This document shows, in pieces, positions 7,526-16,128 of a DNA stretch of 64,000 nt. How positions within the stretch are numbered: position 1 is the stretch's first letter; every line of letters begins with the position of its first letter. Both the position numbers and the translations under genes were made by a program. The stretch is from Collinsella sp. (lineage in GTDB: Bacteria; Actinomycetota; Coriobacteriia; Coriobacteriales; Coriobacteriaceae), in contig DXZS01000006.1 of NCBI GenBank assembly GCA_019419505.1, positions 8,041 to 72,040 on the forward strand, read 5' to 3'. The notes below the pieces were generated by a model. The model was not told the DNA's origin. It did not search any database and saw only the letters and a list, made by a program, of their open reading frames with translations.

Positions 7526-7596
7526 AACGCATGGCAATCGGTGTTGGTGGAAATGCTTGCTGTCCTTACCAAGAGGATTGCTGATTGCCATGCGTT
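7526..7596. terminator. Long perfect inverted repeat between convergent genes
   Basis: AACGCATGGCAATC at 7526-7539 is perfectly mirrored at 7583-7596, with a 43-base loop. It sits between the convergent flavoprotein and ATPase genes. The loop is long and there is no clear U-tract, so it may be a bidirectional terminator or a remnant of a small palindromic element. Confidence 0.5.
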
Positions 7597-7623
7597 GAAG
7601 TCCTTGCGGACAATCTTGGCGCG

Positions 7624-8718
7624 CTAGGAGGCCTTCTCGTTCAAGAATTCCCTGAACGCGGGGATGTCGAAGCCGACGAGGCCACGTCCGCGTTCCCCGA
7701 TAACGCCGTCCTCGAGGAGGCGGCGTTTGTATTGACTTGCATAGTTGCTGGCGACGCCCATACGCTTGGCAATTTCTGAGACCCTGCTGGGGCCAGAATC
7801 GGGCAGCATCGCGAGCAAAAACTCAATGTCTTTGTCAGAAAGCTCTCGATAGGTCGTTTCGAGAATACGATCGCGCAGCTCCATACGGGCAAGCAGAGAA
7901 CCCTGCTGGACATCGGATGTACTGATTTGGGGCGAGTTTTCCGAAACATCCCAAGTGCGATATCCGACGAGCTGCATCATGTAGGGAAATCCGTCGACGG
8001 CCTTCACGGCATCCTCGAGCGCTTCTGGCGTGATTGAGCGTCCTCCTGCTTCAATGGTTTTACGAAATGCATTTGCAATCTCAACATCAGTGATTCGTCC
8101 CAGCTGATGATACTGGGAGCGTCTGAGGAACGAGACGGAATCGTTGCGCAGCAGCGCCGATACTTTGTAGGGCAGTCCTGCCATGAGTAGGGCAACTTTT
8201 TTACCTTCGCGTACAAAGTGCTGGTAAACAGAGGCAAATTGAAGCATTTCTTCGAGATCGACGGTGACTTCATCGATGGTGATGAGAAGTCCGATGTCAT
8301 GTTTTTCGAGTTGCTTAAAGATGCCATTCATGCGTGTGCGCCAGTTGCCCTGGGCCTCTTGAGCATATGTCCAATCGATGCCCACTGGACCAATTTGAAC
8401 GCCGTTTATGCGTGCGTGAGGCTGTGAGAGGTAGCTATCTGCGGCTTCTTTGGTTCGCTCGATAATATCTTCGAGCATGCCTGGCATGGCGGAGACATTT
8501 GCTGCGATCCAGTCGTGTTCAAGCGCCGTTTCTGAAAGGAGCGAGAGAAGCGCCGTCTTGCCCGTTCCCCTTGCGCCAGTAAAAATGGTCGACAGGTTGG
8601 GATCTCCCGGGCCGTTGATAAAGCCACGGTTGATGTCACGCAGGATATGCTCGCGACCCGCTAGAAAGGGAGGGACGCTTCCGAACGTCGGGGTAAAGGG
8701 GTTCTTGCTGTACTCCAT
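7624..8718 (-). CDS. P-loop ATPase with C-terminal winged helix
   Basis: A 364-residue AAA/STAND-like ATPase. Walker A is GARGTGKT (48-55); Walker B is LLITIDEV (around 145-152); a sensor-like arginine segment SFLRRSQYHQL follows. The C terminus holds a winged helix (SRVSEIAKRMGVASNYASQYKRRLLEDGVIG) and ends GLVGFDIPAFREFL. The ATG at 8718 follows AAAGGAG; the longer frame would translate the tandem repeats. The winged helix and three 19-base repeats directly upstream suggest autoregulation. Fragments of a related gene survive just upstream (8783-8923) and at 26390-26625. The biological role is unknown; defence or a mobile accessory role is possible. Confidence 0.85.
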   Translation of the reverse strand: MEYSKNPFTPTFGSVPPFLAGREHILRDINRGFINGPGDPNLSTIFTGARGTGKTALLSLLSETALEHDWIAANVSAMPGMLEDIIERTKEAADSYLSQPHARINGVQIGPVGIDWTYAQEAQGNWRTRMNGIFKQLEKHDIGLLITIDEVTVDLEEMLQFASVYQHFVREGKKVALLMAGLPYKVSALLRNDSVSFLRRSQYHQLGRITDVEIANAFRKTIEAGGRSITPEALEDAVKAVDGFPYMMQLVGYRTWDVSENSPQISTSDVQQGSLLARMELRDRILETTYRELSDKDIEFLLAMLPDSGPSRVSEIAKRMGVASNYASQYKRRLLEDGVIGERGRGLVGFDIPAFREFLNEKAS

Positions 8719-8727
8719 GGTAGCTCC

Positions 8728-8782
8728 TTTGCAAGTTTTGCTAATTTTTGCAAGTTTTGCTAACTTTTGCAAGTTTTGCTAA
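8728..8782. repeat. Three 19-base iterons upstream of the ATPase gene
   Basis: TTTGCAAGTTTTGCTAA occurs three times, at 8728-8744, 8747-8763 and 8766-8782, with 2-base spacers. Each unit holds the interrupted palindrome GCAA-N3-TTGC. The first unit merges with the ATPase ribosome site, so protein bound here would block both transcription and translation start. Likely operator for the ATPase's own winged helix (inference). Confidence 0.8.
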
Positions 8783-8923
8783 CGGCTCAAGACGATGCGG
8801 GAAGCTTCCGTATCGTCATCATTGAAGAGACTCATTGCCATGGGAGGCAAGCTCCTTGGCGAGTAGGCCTTGGCTATCTCCGAGACCCTGCTGAGGCCAG
8901 AATCGGGCAGAAGACTGTGAGTG
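8783..8923 (-). pseudogene. Remnant of a second ATPase 3' region
   Basis: On the minus strand this stretch reads SLLPDSGLSRVSEIAKAYSP and then an unrelated tail with ASRIVLSR before a stop. The first part matches MLPDSGPSRVSEIAKRMG in the winged helix of the ATPase at 7624-8718, and the DNA match (about 8868-8910 against 7769-7808) is strong. It has no start and no ATPase core, so it is a gene scar left by recombination between ATPase genes. Confidence 0.6.
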
Positions 8924-8977
8924 AAAATCGGGATTAGTGCTCCCGATTTTGACCAATTAACGTTTGTACGAGATAAT
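8924..8977 (+). promoter_or_regulatory. Promoter with abutting palindromic operator for the DUF4143 ATPase
   Basis: A consensus-like promoter, TTGACC (8949-8954), a 17-base spacer and GATAAT (8972-8977), drives the gene at 9003. Directly upstream and overlapping the -35 by two bases is a perfect inverted repeat: AAAATCGGG (8924-8932), 9-base spacer, CCCGATTTT (8942-8950). The overlap suggests repressor or activator binding. Confidence 0.8.
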
Positions 8978-9002
8978 AGGCTCCATAACGGGAGGCGATT
9001 CT

Positions 9003-10211
9003 ATGTACATCGAGCGCGAAATTGAACAGACGATAGATTCGATGCTGGGACAGGGAAAAGTTGTCCTGGTGACCGGAGCGCGCCAAGTTGGGAAGACGAC
9101 GGTTCTCAAGCAACATCTAGGCGACCGATTCGACTATGTTTCGATGGAGAGCCCGCGGGATTATCTTCTTGCAAAAGAGGATGCCGCCCTGTTTTTCGAG
9201 TCTCATGATCTGCCGATCATCATTGATGAGATTCAGCGCGTGCCTGAGCTTTTTTCTCCGGTGAAGTGGGTTGTCGATCAATCAGAGGAGAAGGGCCGAA
9301 TCGTCCTCACGGGATCCCAAACATATCACCTCATGAAAGGGGTGAGCGAATCCTTGGCGGGGAGGATTAGAATTCTGGAGATGCCCTCTTTAAGCTTGCG
9401 AGAGCTCGTTGGTGGTTCCCAGGGCCCTCGTCCGTATATCCCCAAAAAGGTTTTCTTGGCCTCTAAGATGTCTTCGGGAAATATTTGGAACATCATCCAT
9501 AGGGGTTCGATGCCCGAACTGCAAGACCCAGATATCGATTGGGACTCCTATTATTCCGACTACGTTGCCGCATATCTCGAACGCGATGTTCGCGATCTTG
9601 TAAACGTAAAGGATGAGGCGAAGTTCTACAGCTTTATGGTCGCGTGCGCAGCGAGAACGGGGCAACTGTTAAATGCCACCGATATTGGAAACACCGTTGA
9701 CGTCGACCGTAAGACGGTGAAGGCTTGGCTCTCGGTTTTGCAGGCGTCGAACATCGTTCGGATTGTCGAGCCCTTTTGGCCTAATGTCGATAAGCGTCTG
9801 ACCAAGACCCCTAAGATATTCTTTATGGATACAGGTCTTGTTTGTCATCTAACGAGATGGATAACGCCGGAGCAATTGCGCAACGGGGCTGCGGCGGGGC
9901 ATATATTTGAGACGTTCGTTGTCTCGGAAATTTTGAAAAGCTTTATGAACGCGGGGAAGAGCCTTCGCGACGTATGGTTCTATCGAGACCAAAAGAAGCG
10001 CGAAATTGATTTGCTCATCCAAGAGGGCCATATTCTCCATCCCGTCGAGGTGAAGATGTCAGCCACGGTGGGCAAAGATGCGGTGAAGAATTTTTCCTGT
10101 CTCGAGGGCCTGACCGGCTATGAAATTGGGTTTGGACACGTTGTCTGCCAAACCCCGGATCCATACCTTATTACCAAGGATGTCCAAGCGATTCCCGTGT
10201 GGGGCATATGA
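9003..10211 (+). CDS. DUF4143-type P-loop ATPase
   Basis: A 402-residue ATPase of the ATP-binding/DUF4143 family. Walker A GARQVGKTT is at 25-33; Walker B IIIDEIQRV follows near residue 74; VLTGSQTYHLM is the sensor region. A helix-turn-helix-like segment (LLNATDIGNTVDVDRKTVKAW) lies in the middle. The C terminus carries a restriction-nuclease-like core, EIDLLIQEG then PVEVKMS (PD-(D/E)xK type). The ATG at 9003 follows GGAGG. It is widespread in gut bacteria, but its function is not established. It has its own promoter and palindrome upstream and ends in a shared terminator. Confidence 0.9.
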   Translation: MYIEREIEQTIDSMLGQGKVVLVTGARQVGKTTVLKQHLGDRFDYVSMESPRDYLLAKEDAALFFESHDLPIIIDEIQRVPELFSPVKWVVDQSEEKGRIVLTGSQTYHLMKGVSESLAGRIRILEMPSLSLRELVGGSQGPRPYIPKKVFLASKMSSGNIWNIIHRGSMPELQDPDIDWDSYYSDYVAAYLERDVRDLVNVKDEAKFYSFMVACAARTGQLLNATDIGNTVDVDRKTVKAWLSVLQASNIVRIVEPFWPNVDKRLTKTPKIFFMDTGLVCHLTRWITPEQLRNGAAAGHIFETFVVSEILKSFMNAGKSLRDVWFYRDQKKREIDLLIQEGHILHPVEVKMSATVGKDAVKNFSCLEGLTGYEIGFGHVVCQTPDPYLITKDVQAIPVWGI

Positions 10212-10228
10212 TATACGTTGCAACGAAC

Positions 10229-10265
10229 GGGGCCCGGAGCGCGATGTTGCTGCGTTCCGGGCCCC
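10229..10265. terminator. Bidirectional terminator between convergent genes
   Basis: GGGGCCCGGA (10229-10238) pairs with TCCGGGCCCC (10256-10265) across a 17-base loop, followed by a short T-rich stretch. It lies between the convergent DUF4143 ATPase and topoisomerase genes. Confidence 0.8.
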
Positions 10266-10301
10266 ACCGTTTTAAGAGCTTATGGCGGTTCTGCTGTCGT
10301 T

Positions 10302-12542
10302 CTAGTCAAACAGGCTCGGCATGTCGTTTTCCTTCATGAGGGCACCGGCAGAAGGCAGGCTCTGCGCGGTGAACTTCTCAGCCGAGACGCCGGCGCCAAG
10401 AATCTCCTCGGTCGTGCCGACGGTGGTGACCGAGCGGCCCTTCTTGGCCGTGAAGGCCTGGACGCCCTGCGTGTTGGTGGTCGTCTTGGTCTTGAGCAGC
10501 GACGTGTTGAAGTTCATCAAACGATAGTCGCTCGAGACCAGCGCGATGTCGCGATCTTCCTTGAGCACCTGGGCATACAGCAGCTTGCTGCCACTGTAGA
10601 TGGCGTTCTTGAGGCGCTTGCGGTTGGTCTTGGTAACGTATCCAGAAAGCGCGACACGCACCACGCGGCCGTTCTCAAAGACGAACAGCACGTCGGCCTT
10701 GTAGTCCTCGGGGTCGATGACCCAGATGACGCTCTCGTCGGGTTCCATCTCAAGATCGGTCGGAAGGTACGAGCCCAGCTGGGCCGACTTGGTATCCTCA
10801 AACGCCGCGACCTTGCACTTGTACACCTGGCTCTTGTTGGTAAAGACCAGCAGCTCGTGAGTGTTGGAGGACGGGAACTCGATAAAGGGTTTGTCGCCGT
10901 CCTTGTACTTGAGCGTGGTCGCCTTCTTGAGCACGCGGTCCGTCATCTTCTTAAGGTAGCCATCGTGCGAGAGCATGATGGTGACCGGGTACTCCTCGAC
11001 CTCGGGCTCCAAGCTTACCTCGATAACCTCATGGGGCTCGATCCTGCCCGTGCGGCGCGGCATCACGTACTTCTTGTTGACCGCGGCCAGCTCGTCGCTG
11101 ATAACCTTCTTGATGTTTTCCTCGCTCGAAAGGATCTCCTCAAGCTCGGCGATCTCGCCCTCGAGCTTTGCAATGTCCTTGGTGCGGTTGAGGATGTACT
11201 CCTCGTTGATGTTGCGGAGCTTGAGCTCGGCAACAAACTCTGCCTGGGTCTCGTCGATGTCAAAGCCCTTCATGAGGTTGGGCACGACCTCGGCCTCGAG
11301 CTTGGTGCCACGGATGATGGCGATGGCCTTGTCGATGTCGAGCAGGATCGCCTCGAGGCCGTGCAGCAGGTGCAGGCGCTCGGACTTTTTGCCCAGGTCA
11401 AAGTTAATGCGGCGACGCGTGGACTCAATACGCCACTTGACCCACTCGTGCAGGATCTGGCGCACGCCCATAACGCGAGGGTAACCATCGACCAGCACGT
11501 TGAAGTTGCACGAGAACGAATCCTGCAGCGTGGTCGAGCGATAGAGCTTGGCCATGAGCTTGTCGGGGTCGACACCGCGCTTAAGGTCGATGGCGATGCG
11601 CAGACCTGAAAGGTCGGTCTCGTCGCGGATGTCGGCGATCTCCTTGACCTTGCCCTCCTTGGAGAGCTTGACGATGCGCTCGATGATGACATCGGTCTTG
11701 GTGGTGTAGGGGATCTCGTACACCTCGATGATGCGCTCTTCGGGAATCCAGCGCCAGCGGGAGCGGATCTGGAAGCTGCCCAGGCCGGTCTCGATAATCT
11801 TTTCCATCTCCTCGCGGCGGTAGATAATTTCACCGCCGGTCGAGAAGTCGGGCATGGGCATGTACTCGAGCAGGTCGCAGTCGGGATCCTGCAGGTAGTG
11901 CATCGTGGCAGTGCAGACCTCGTTGAGGTTGAAGCCGCAGATGTCAGAAGCCATGGCGACGCCGATGCCCTTGTTGGCCGAGACAAGGATGTTGGGGAAC
12001 GTGGTGGGCAGCAGGCGCGGCTCCTTCATGGCGCCGTCATAGCTGTCGACGAAGTCGACCGGGTCCTTGTCGATGTCCTTGAAGATCTCGGCGCTGATGG
12101 GGGAGAGCTTGGCCTCGGTATAACGCGAGGCGGCGTAGCTCAGGTCGCCCGAATAGTACTTGCCAAAGTTGCCCTTCGACTCCACAAAGGGGGCGAGCAG
12201 CGCCTCGTTGCCGGTTGCCAGACGCACCATCGTCTCGTAGATCGCGGCGTCGCCGTGCGGGTTGAGCTTCATGGTCTGGCCCACGATGTTGGCGCTCTTC
12301 TGGCGCTCGCCCTTGAGCAGGCCCATCTTGTACATGGTGTAGAGCAGCTTGCGGTGCGAGGGCTTAAAGCCGTCGATCTCGGGGAATGCACGCGAAACGT
12401 TGACGCTCATGGCGTAGGGCATGTAGTTGACCTCGAGCGTCTGCGTGATCGGCTGGTCGGTGACCTCGGAGTGCAGGCCGATGACGTTCTCGGCGTTGAC
12501 CTGCTTTTTCTTTGGCTGGTTCTTCGTCTTCTTCTTTGCCAC
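10302..12542 (-). CDS. parC: Type II topoisomerase subunit A (ParC/GyrA-like)
   Basis: A 746-residue DNA-breaking subunit. After a lysine-rich N terminus come the QTLEVNYMPYAMSVNVSRAFPEIDGFKPSHRK core, NPHGDAAIYE (quinolone-pocket region), and the active-site tyrosine Tyr141 in SRYTEA. The C-terminal domain is a short beta-pinwheel, shorter than in gyrase A, and I see no canonical GyrA box, so topoisomerase IV-like decatenation is more likely than supercoiling. The partner subunit lies 45 bases upstream. The symbol is by type; it could be a second, lineage-specific gyrase/topo IV pair beside the main gyrAB. Confidence 0.85.
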   Translation of the reverse strand: MAKKKTKNQPKKKQVNAENVIGLHSEVTDQPITQTLEVNYMPYAMSVNVSRAFPEIDGFKPSHRKLLYTMYKMGLLKGERQKSANIVGQTMKLNPHGDAAIYETMVRLATGNEALLAPFVESKGNFGKYYSGDLSYAASRYTEAKLSPISAEIFKDIDKDPVDFVDSYDGAMKEPRLLPTTFPNILVSANKGIGVAMASDICGFNLNEVCTATMHYLQDPDCDLLEYMPMPDFSTGGEIIYRREEMEKIIETGLGSFQIRSRWRWIPEERIIEVYEIPYTTKTDVIIERIVKLSKEGKVKEIADIRDETDLSGLRIAIDLKRGVDPDKLMAKLYRSTTLQDSFSCNFNVLVDGYPRVMGVRQILHEWVKWRIESTRRRINFDLGKKSERLHLLHGLEAILLDIDKAIAIIRGTKLEAEVVPNLMKGFDIDETQAEFVAELKLRNINEEYILNRTKDIAKLEGEIAELEEILSSEENIKKVISDELAAVNKKYVMPRRTGRIEPHEVIEVSLEPEVEEYPVTIMLSHDGYLKKMTDRVLKKATTLKYKDGDKPFIEFPSSNTHELLVFTNKSQVYKCKVAAFEDTKSAQLGSYLPTDLEMEPDESVIWVIDPEDYKADVLFVFENGRVVRVALSGYVTKTNRKRLKNAIYSGSKLLYAQVLKEDRDIALVSSDYRLMNFNTSLLKTKTTTNTQGVQAFTAKKGRSVTTVGTTEEILGAGVSAEKFTAQSLPSAGALMKENDMPSLFD

Positions 12543-12587
12543 GATATCCTCTTGAACTTCTTATGGGCCGTCGTTATCGATTTGCTG

Positions 12588-14585
12588 CTACTGCAGGTCC
12601 AACTGGTCCAGGTATTCCTTGCCGTGCTCGGAGATATGGCGCTTGCGGCCCGCCTCGTCGTTGCCCAGCAACAGGTTGAACATGGTTTCCATCTTGGTGA
12701 CGTCCTCGGGTTCCACCTTGATCAGGCGACGCGTCTCGGGGTTCATGGTGGTGAGCCACATCATGTCCGGATCGTTCTCACCAAGACCCTTGGAGCGGTT
12801 GATGGAACACTTCTGGTCGCCGATCTCCTTGAGGATGCCGTTCTTCTCGAGCTCGGTGTAGGCAAAGTAGGTCTTCTCTTTGCAGTTGATCTCGTAGAGC
12901 GGCGACTCGGCGATATACACGTAGCCCTCGTCGATAAGCGTTGGCACCAGGCGGTAGAGCATGGTGAGCACGAGCGTGCGGATGTGATAACCGTCGACGT
13001 CGGCGTCCGTACAGATGATGACCTTGTTCCAGTTGAGGTTGTCCAGGTCAAAGGCACCGAGGTTCTTGATGCGCTTGTCCTTGATCTCCACGCCGCAGCC
13101 CAGCACGCGCATGAGGTCCATGATGATGTCGGACTTAAAGATGCGCGGGTAGTCCTCCTTCAGGCAGTTGAGGATCTTACCGCGGACGGGCATAACGCCC
13201 TGGAACTCGGCATCGCGCGACGTGCGAATGGCGCCTGCTGCCGAGTCGCCCTCTACGATGTAGATCTCGCGACGGCTCTTGTCCTTGGAGCGGCAGTCGA
13301 TGAATTTCTGCACGCGGTTGGCCATGTCGGTCTTCTGCTGCAGGTTGGTCTTGATGCTCTGACGCGTCTTCTCGGCGTTCTCGCGCGAGCGCTTGTTGAT
13401 GAGCACCTGCTCCATGATCTTATTGGCGGCGTCCTTGTTCTCGATCAAGTAGGTCGAGAGGCGCTCCTTAAAGAAGGCCGTCATGGCCTGCTGGATAAAG
13501 CGGTTATTGATGGCTTTCTTGGTCTGGTTTTCGTAGGACGTCTGGGTGGAGAAGCAGTTGGTCACAAGTACCAGGCAGTCCTGGACGTCTTGCCACTTAA
13601 TGCCGCTTTCGTTTTTGTTGTACTTGCCTTGATTCTTGATGTAGGCATCGATGGCGCTGGTCAGAGCGCTGCGGGCGGCCTTTTCGGGCGAACCGCCGTT
13701 CTCGAGCCACGATGAGTTGTGGTAGTACTCCTGCATCGTGAAGGTGCGCGAGAAACACATGCATGCGGTGATTTTTACGTTGTAGTCGGGCAGGTCCTCA
13801 CGATCGCGACCGCGACGGTCGGCTTCGATAAAGAAGGGCTCGGTGAGATAGTCGGTGCCGACCTTCTCGAGCACGTAGTCCTCGATGCCCTTGGGATAGC
13901 AAAAATCCTCTTCGGAAAACTCGCCGTCGTCGCCCTCGATGCGCAGCCGGAAGGTCACGTTGGCGTTGACCACGGCCTGGCGGCGCATGGTCTCGCGATA
14001 CCAATCGTGGGGAATGCTGATGGAGGTAAAGACCTCAAGATCGGGGCGCCACTTGATGGTGGTGCCGGTGCGGTCCTCATCGCTGGGCTCAATCTCGAGT
14101 GCCTTCTTTTTGGCGCCGACGACCTTGCCCTTCTTAAAGTGCAGAGAGTACTTGTTACCGTCGCGCCAAACCGTGACGTCCATGTATTCGGAGGCGTACT
14201 GGGTCGCGCACGAGCCCAGGCCGTTGGTGCCGAGCGAGAAGTCGTAGTCGCCGCCCTGGTTGTTGTTGTACTTGCCGCCGGCGTAAAGCTCGCAAAAGAC
14301 GAGTTCCCAGTTAAAGCGCTTCTCGGAGGGGTTCCAGTCGAGCGGGCAGCCACGGCCGTTGTCCTCTACCTGGATGGAGCCATCGCGAAAGGCGGTAAGG
14401 GTGATGAGCTTGCCGTAGCCCTGGCGCGCCTCGTCAACGGCGTTGGACAGGATCTCGAAGGCGGCATGCGCGCAACCGTCGAGTCCGTCCGAGCCAAAGA
14501 TGACGGCAGGGCGCAGGCGTACGCGCTCCTCGTCCTTGAGCTGGCGGATACTGTCGTTACCATAGTTTGCGGTGTTTTTTGCCAT
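12588..14585 (-). CDS. parE: Type II topoisomerase subunit B (ParE/GyrB-like)
   Basis: A 665-residue ATPase subunit. The GHKL fold shows FEILSNAVDEARQ, VEDNGRGCP, and LGTNGLGSCATQYAS. The toprim domain has EGDSAAGAI and DADVDGYHIRTL, the Mg-binding acidic cluster. It ends RHISEHGKEYLDQLDLQ. The ATG at 14585 follows AAAGGAG. The first gene of the topoisomerase operon, it has an SOS-box-like site about 100 bases upstream. Its divergence from textbook ParE (long insertions, for example the CELYAGGKYNNNQGG region) suggests the Gram-positive gut-type alternative pair. Confidence 0.85.
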   Translation of the reverse strand: MAKNTANYGNDSIRQLKDEERVRLRPAVIFGSDGLDGCAHAAFEILSNAVDEARQGYGKLITLTAFRDGSIQVEDNGRGCPLDWNPSEKRFNWELVFCELYAGGKYNNNQGGDYDFSLGTNGLGSCATQYASEYMDVTVWRDGNKYSLHFKKGKVVGAKKKALEIEPSDEDRTGTTIKWRPDLEVFTSISIPHDWYRETMRRQAVVNANVTFRLRIEGDDGEFSEEDFCYPKGIEDYVLEKVGTDYLTEPFFIEADRRGRDREDLPDYNVKITACMCFSRTFTMQEYYHNSSWLENGGSPEKAARSALTSAIDAYIKNQGKYNKNESGIKWQDVQDCLVLVTNCFSTQTSYENQTKKAINNRFIQQAMTAFFKERLSTYLIENKDAANKIMEQVLINKRSRENAEKTRQSIKTNLQQKTDMANRVQKFIDCRSKDKSRREIYIVEGDSAAGAIRTSRDAEFQGVMPVRGKILNCLKEDYPRIFKSDIIMDLMRVLGCGVEIKDKRIKNLGAFDLDNLNWNKVIICTDADVDGYHIRTLVLTMLYRLVPTLIDEGYVYIAESPLYEINCKEKTYFAYTELEKNGILKEIGDQKCSINRSKGLGENDPDMMWLTTMNPETRRLIKVEPEDVTKMETMFNLLLGNDEAGRKRHISEHGKEYLDQLDLQ

Positions 14586-14685
14586 ACTCGCTCTCTCGGT
14601 GCTCCTTTTGCTGCGTTTAAGTCATATAGATAGTCAAGGTAGCATAGCCCAGGCCGTGGGCGATTCCACCTAACACGAAATCCAT

Positions 14686-14699
14686 CGAACAATCGTTCG
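14686..14699. promoter_or_regulatory. Putative LexA (SOS) box
   Basis: CGAACAATCGTTCG is a perfect arm-symmetric CGAAC-N4-GTTCG, matching the Gram-positive LexA/DinR consensus. It lies 100 bases upstream of the ParE-like start, in the only intergenic region that can hold that operon's promoter. LexA control of the topoisomerase pair is inference from motif and position. Confidence 0.6.
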
Positions 14700-14743
14700 A
14701 TTAGATAATGAATGCTTGGAATGCGGGAGGGACCTGTCCTGTC

Positions 14744-16126
14744 CTATCCAAACATCTGCGGCAGGTCGATGAAGACGGTTCGATCGCTTTCGCCAGCTTC
14801 GAAGTCCGAACGGGAGAAGAATCCATAGCGATGGCACTTGAGTCCCGTTGCCTCGACTTGGGCGATTTCCTCGTCGACCATTTTTTGCGTGATGGGGGAT
14901 TTGCGGAACTTTGCTTCGTAGAATGCGTAGCCCTCGGGGTCTTGCGTTACCACATCGAATTCGCCGCTCGTTTTGTTTGCGGGGTCGTCGTACCAGTACT
15001 TGCCTATGGCGTCGAAAGCCGGTTCGATCTTGCCGGTCCTGTTCTGCCGCACGAGGTATTGACGGCAGATCTCCTCGAACATATGAGGAACGTAGTTTTC
15101 CTCGAAGTCTTGGAAGACGTGACGATCATAGAAGACTTCCGGGTCGAGCAGCTGACGCGCTGAGGCATTGCGGAAAACATAGCGATAGTAAAAGAGCGAA
15201 AGCGGATCCACTACAAAGTAGCCAGACTTGCGCTTGTTCGTAGGGTCGTTGATGGGTGCACGCTTTTGGACGATTTCGAGTGACATGAGCTTGTCGAGCA
15301 CGTCTGCCATGGCCGGACCGCTCGAGACGTGCGACTGTGCCAGCACGTCCCCCCAACGGGAGTAGCCTTGTGCGAGAGCCCCGAAAACTTCGTTGGCGTT
15401 GGTCATCTTCGAGATCTCGGCGTTGAGATAGGACGGCACCTCGCTTTCTAAGCGGGCGCCAGGTTCCGTGACGAGCTCGATGATGTTGTCGCGTACGCTT
15501 TGGGATTGATCGATGAGGCGATTGTAAAAGGGGATACCGCCAAAAACGCTATAGAGCCGCACCTTGTCCTCGGGCGAGAACGCGGGATAGAACTTCGCAG
15601 CGTCAAAGTAATCCATGGGCTTAAGCTCAAGCGCGAGATCAATTCGCCCGTAGAGGGGGCTTTCATGCTCGATGAGGGATTTCATAATCTCAACGTAGGA
15701 GCCGCACAGGACAATGTTTAAACGTGAGTCTTCCCTGTGGGCGTCGATTGAGGTCTGAAGAATGCTGTCTAGGCCTTTAACCGCATCTCTCAAGTAGGGG
15801 TATTCGTCGAGAACGAGGGTAATGTTCTTGTCTTTAGCTTGGGCAAACAGAAATTCGATGAGCTCGCGGATGCCTGTGAAGGCGAGCGGAGGAAAGCTCA
15901 GCGCTTCAGCAACAAGGACGGACAGACTCTCGAGGTTGTCTGCCTCGGAGGTTTGGCGGCACTCGTAATAGACCGTTGCGACGTCCGACAAATCGGTTAG
16001 CGCCTGCTTGATGAGCTCACTTTTTCCGACGCGACGCCTGCCGTAAATGAGAACATTGCGCTGCTCGGGTGCTTTGAGCGTTTTCTTAATACGGGCGAGC
16101 TCACGCTCCCTGCCAATAAATTCCAC
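14744..16126 (-). CDS. DUF234-type P-loop ATPase (archaeal-ATPase-like)
   Basis: A 460-residue ATPase. Walker A GRRRVGKS is at 29-36 after MEFIGRERELARI; Walker B ITLVLDEYPYL and LCGSYVEIM follow. A winged-helix region spans roughly 215-300, and the DUF234-like C terminus has a nuclease-style core, GEFDVV then FYEAKF. The start is GTG at 16126 with GGAAGGA upstream. Four 18-base palindromic sites fill the 100 bases before the gene. It is a different family from the two ATPases at 7.6 and 9.0 kb but has the same layout. The role is unknown. Confidence 0.87.
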   Translation of the reverse strand: MEFIGRERELARIKKTLKAPEQRNVLIYGRRRVGKSELIKQALTDLSDVATVYYECRQTSEADNLESLSVLVAEALSFPPLAFTGIRELIEFLFAQAKDKNITLVLDEYPYLRDAVKGLDSILQTSIDAHREDSRLNIVLCGSYVEIMKSLIEHESPLYGRIDLALELKPMDYFDAAKFYPAFSPEDKVRLYSVFGGIPFYNRLIDQSQSVRDNIIELVTEPGARLESEVPSYLNAEISKMTNANEVFGALAQGYSRWGDVLAQSHVSSGPAMADVLDKLMSLEIVQKRAPINDPTNKRKSGYFVVDPLSLFYYRYVFRNASARQLLDPEVFYDRHVFQDFEENYVPHMFEEICRQYLVRQNRTGKIEPAFDAIGKYWYDDPANKTSGEFDVVTQDPEGYAFYEAKFRKSPITQKMVDEEIAQVEATGLKCHRYGFFSRSDFEAGESDRTVFIDLPQMFG

Positions 16127-16128
16127 TT

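Noticed and set aside
8728..8782. Replication-origin or CRISPR reading of the tandem repeats
   Set aside because: There are only three 19-base units with 2-base spacers, no DnaA boxes and no cas or rep genes. An operator array before the ATPase fits better.
10218..13715. Long plus-strand open frames across the topoisomerase genes
   Set aside because: They are antisense shadows of the minus-strand parC/parE-like genes, caused by high G+C third positions. Their translations are low-complexity (Leu/Val/His/Asp rich) and have no motifs.
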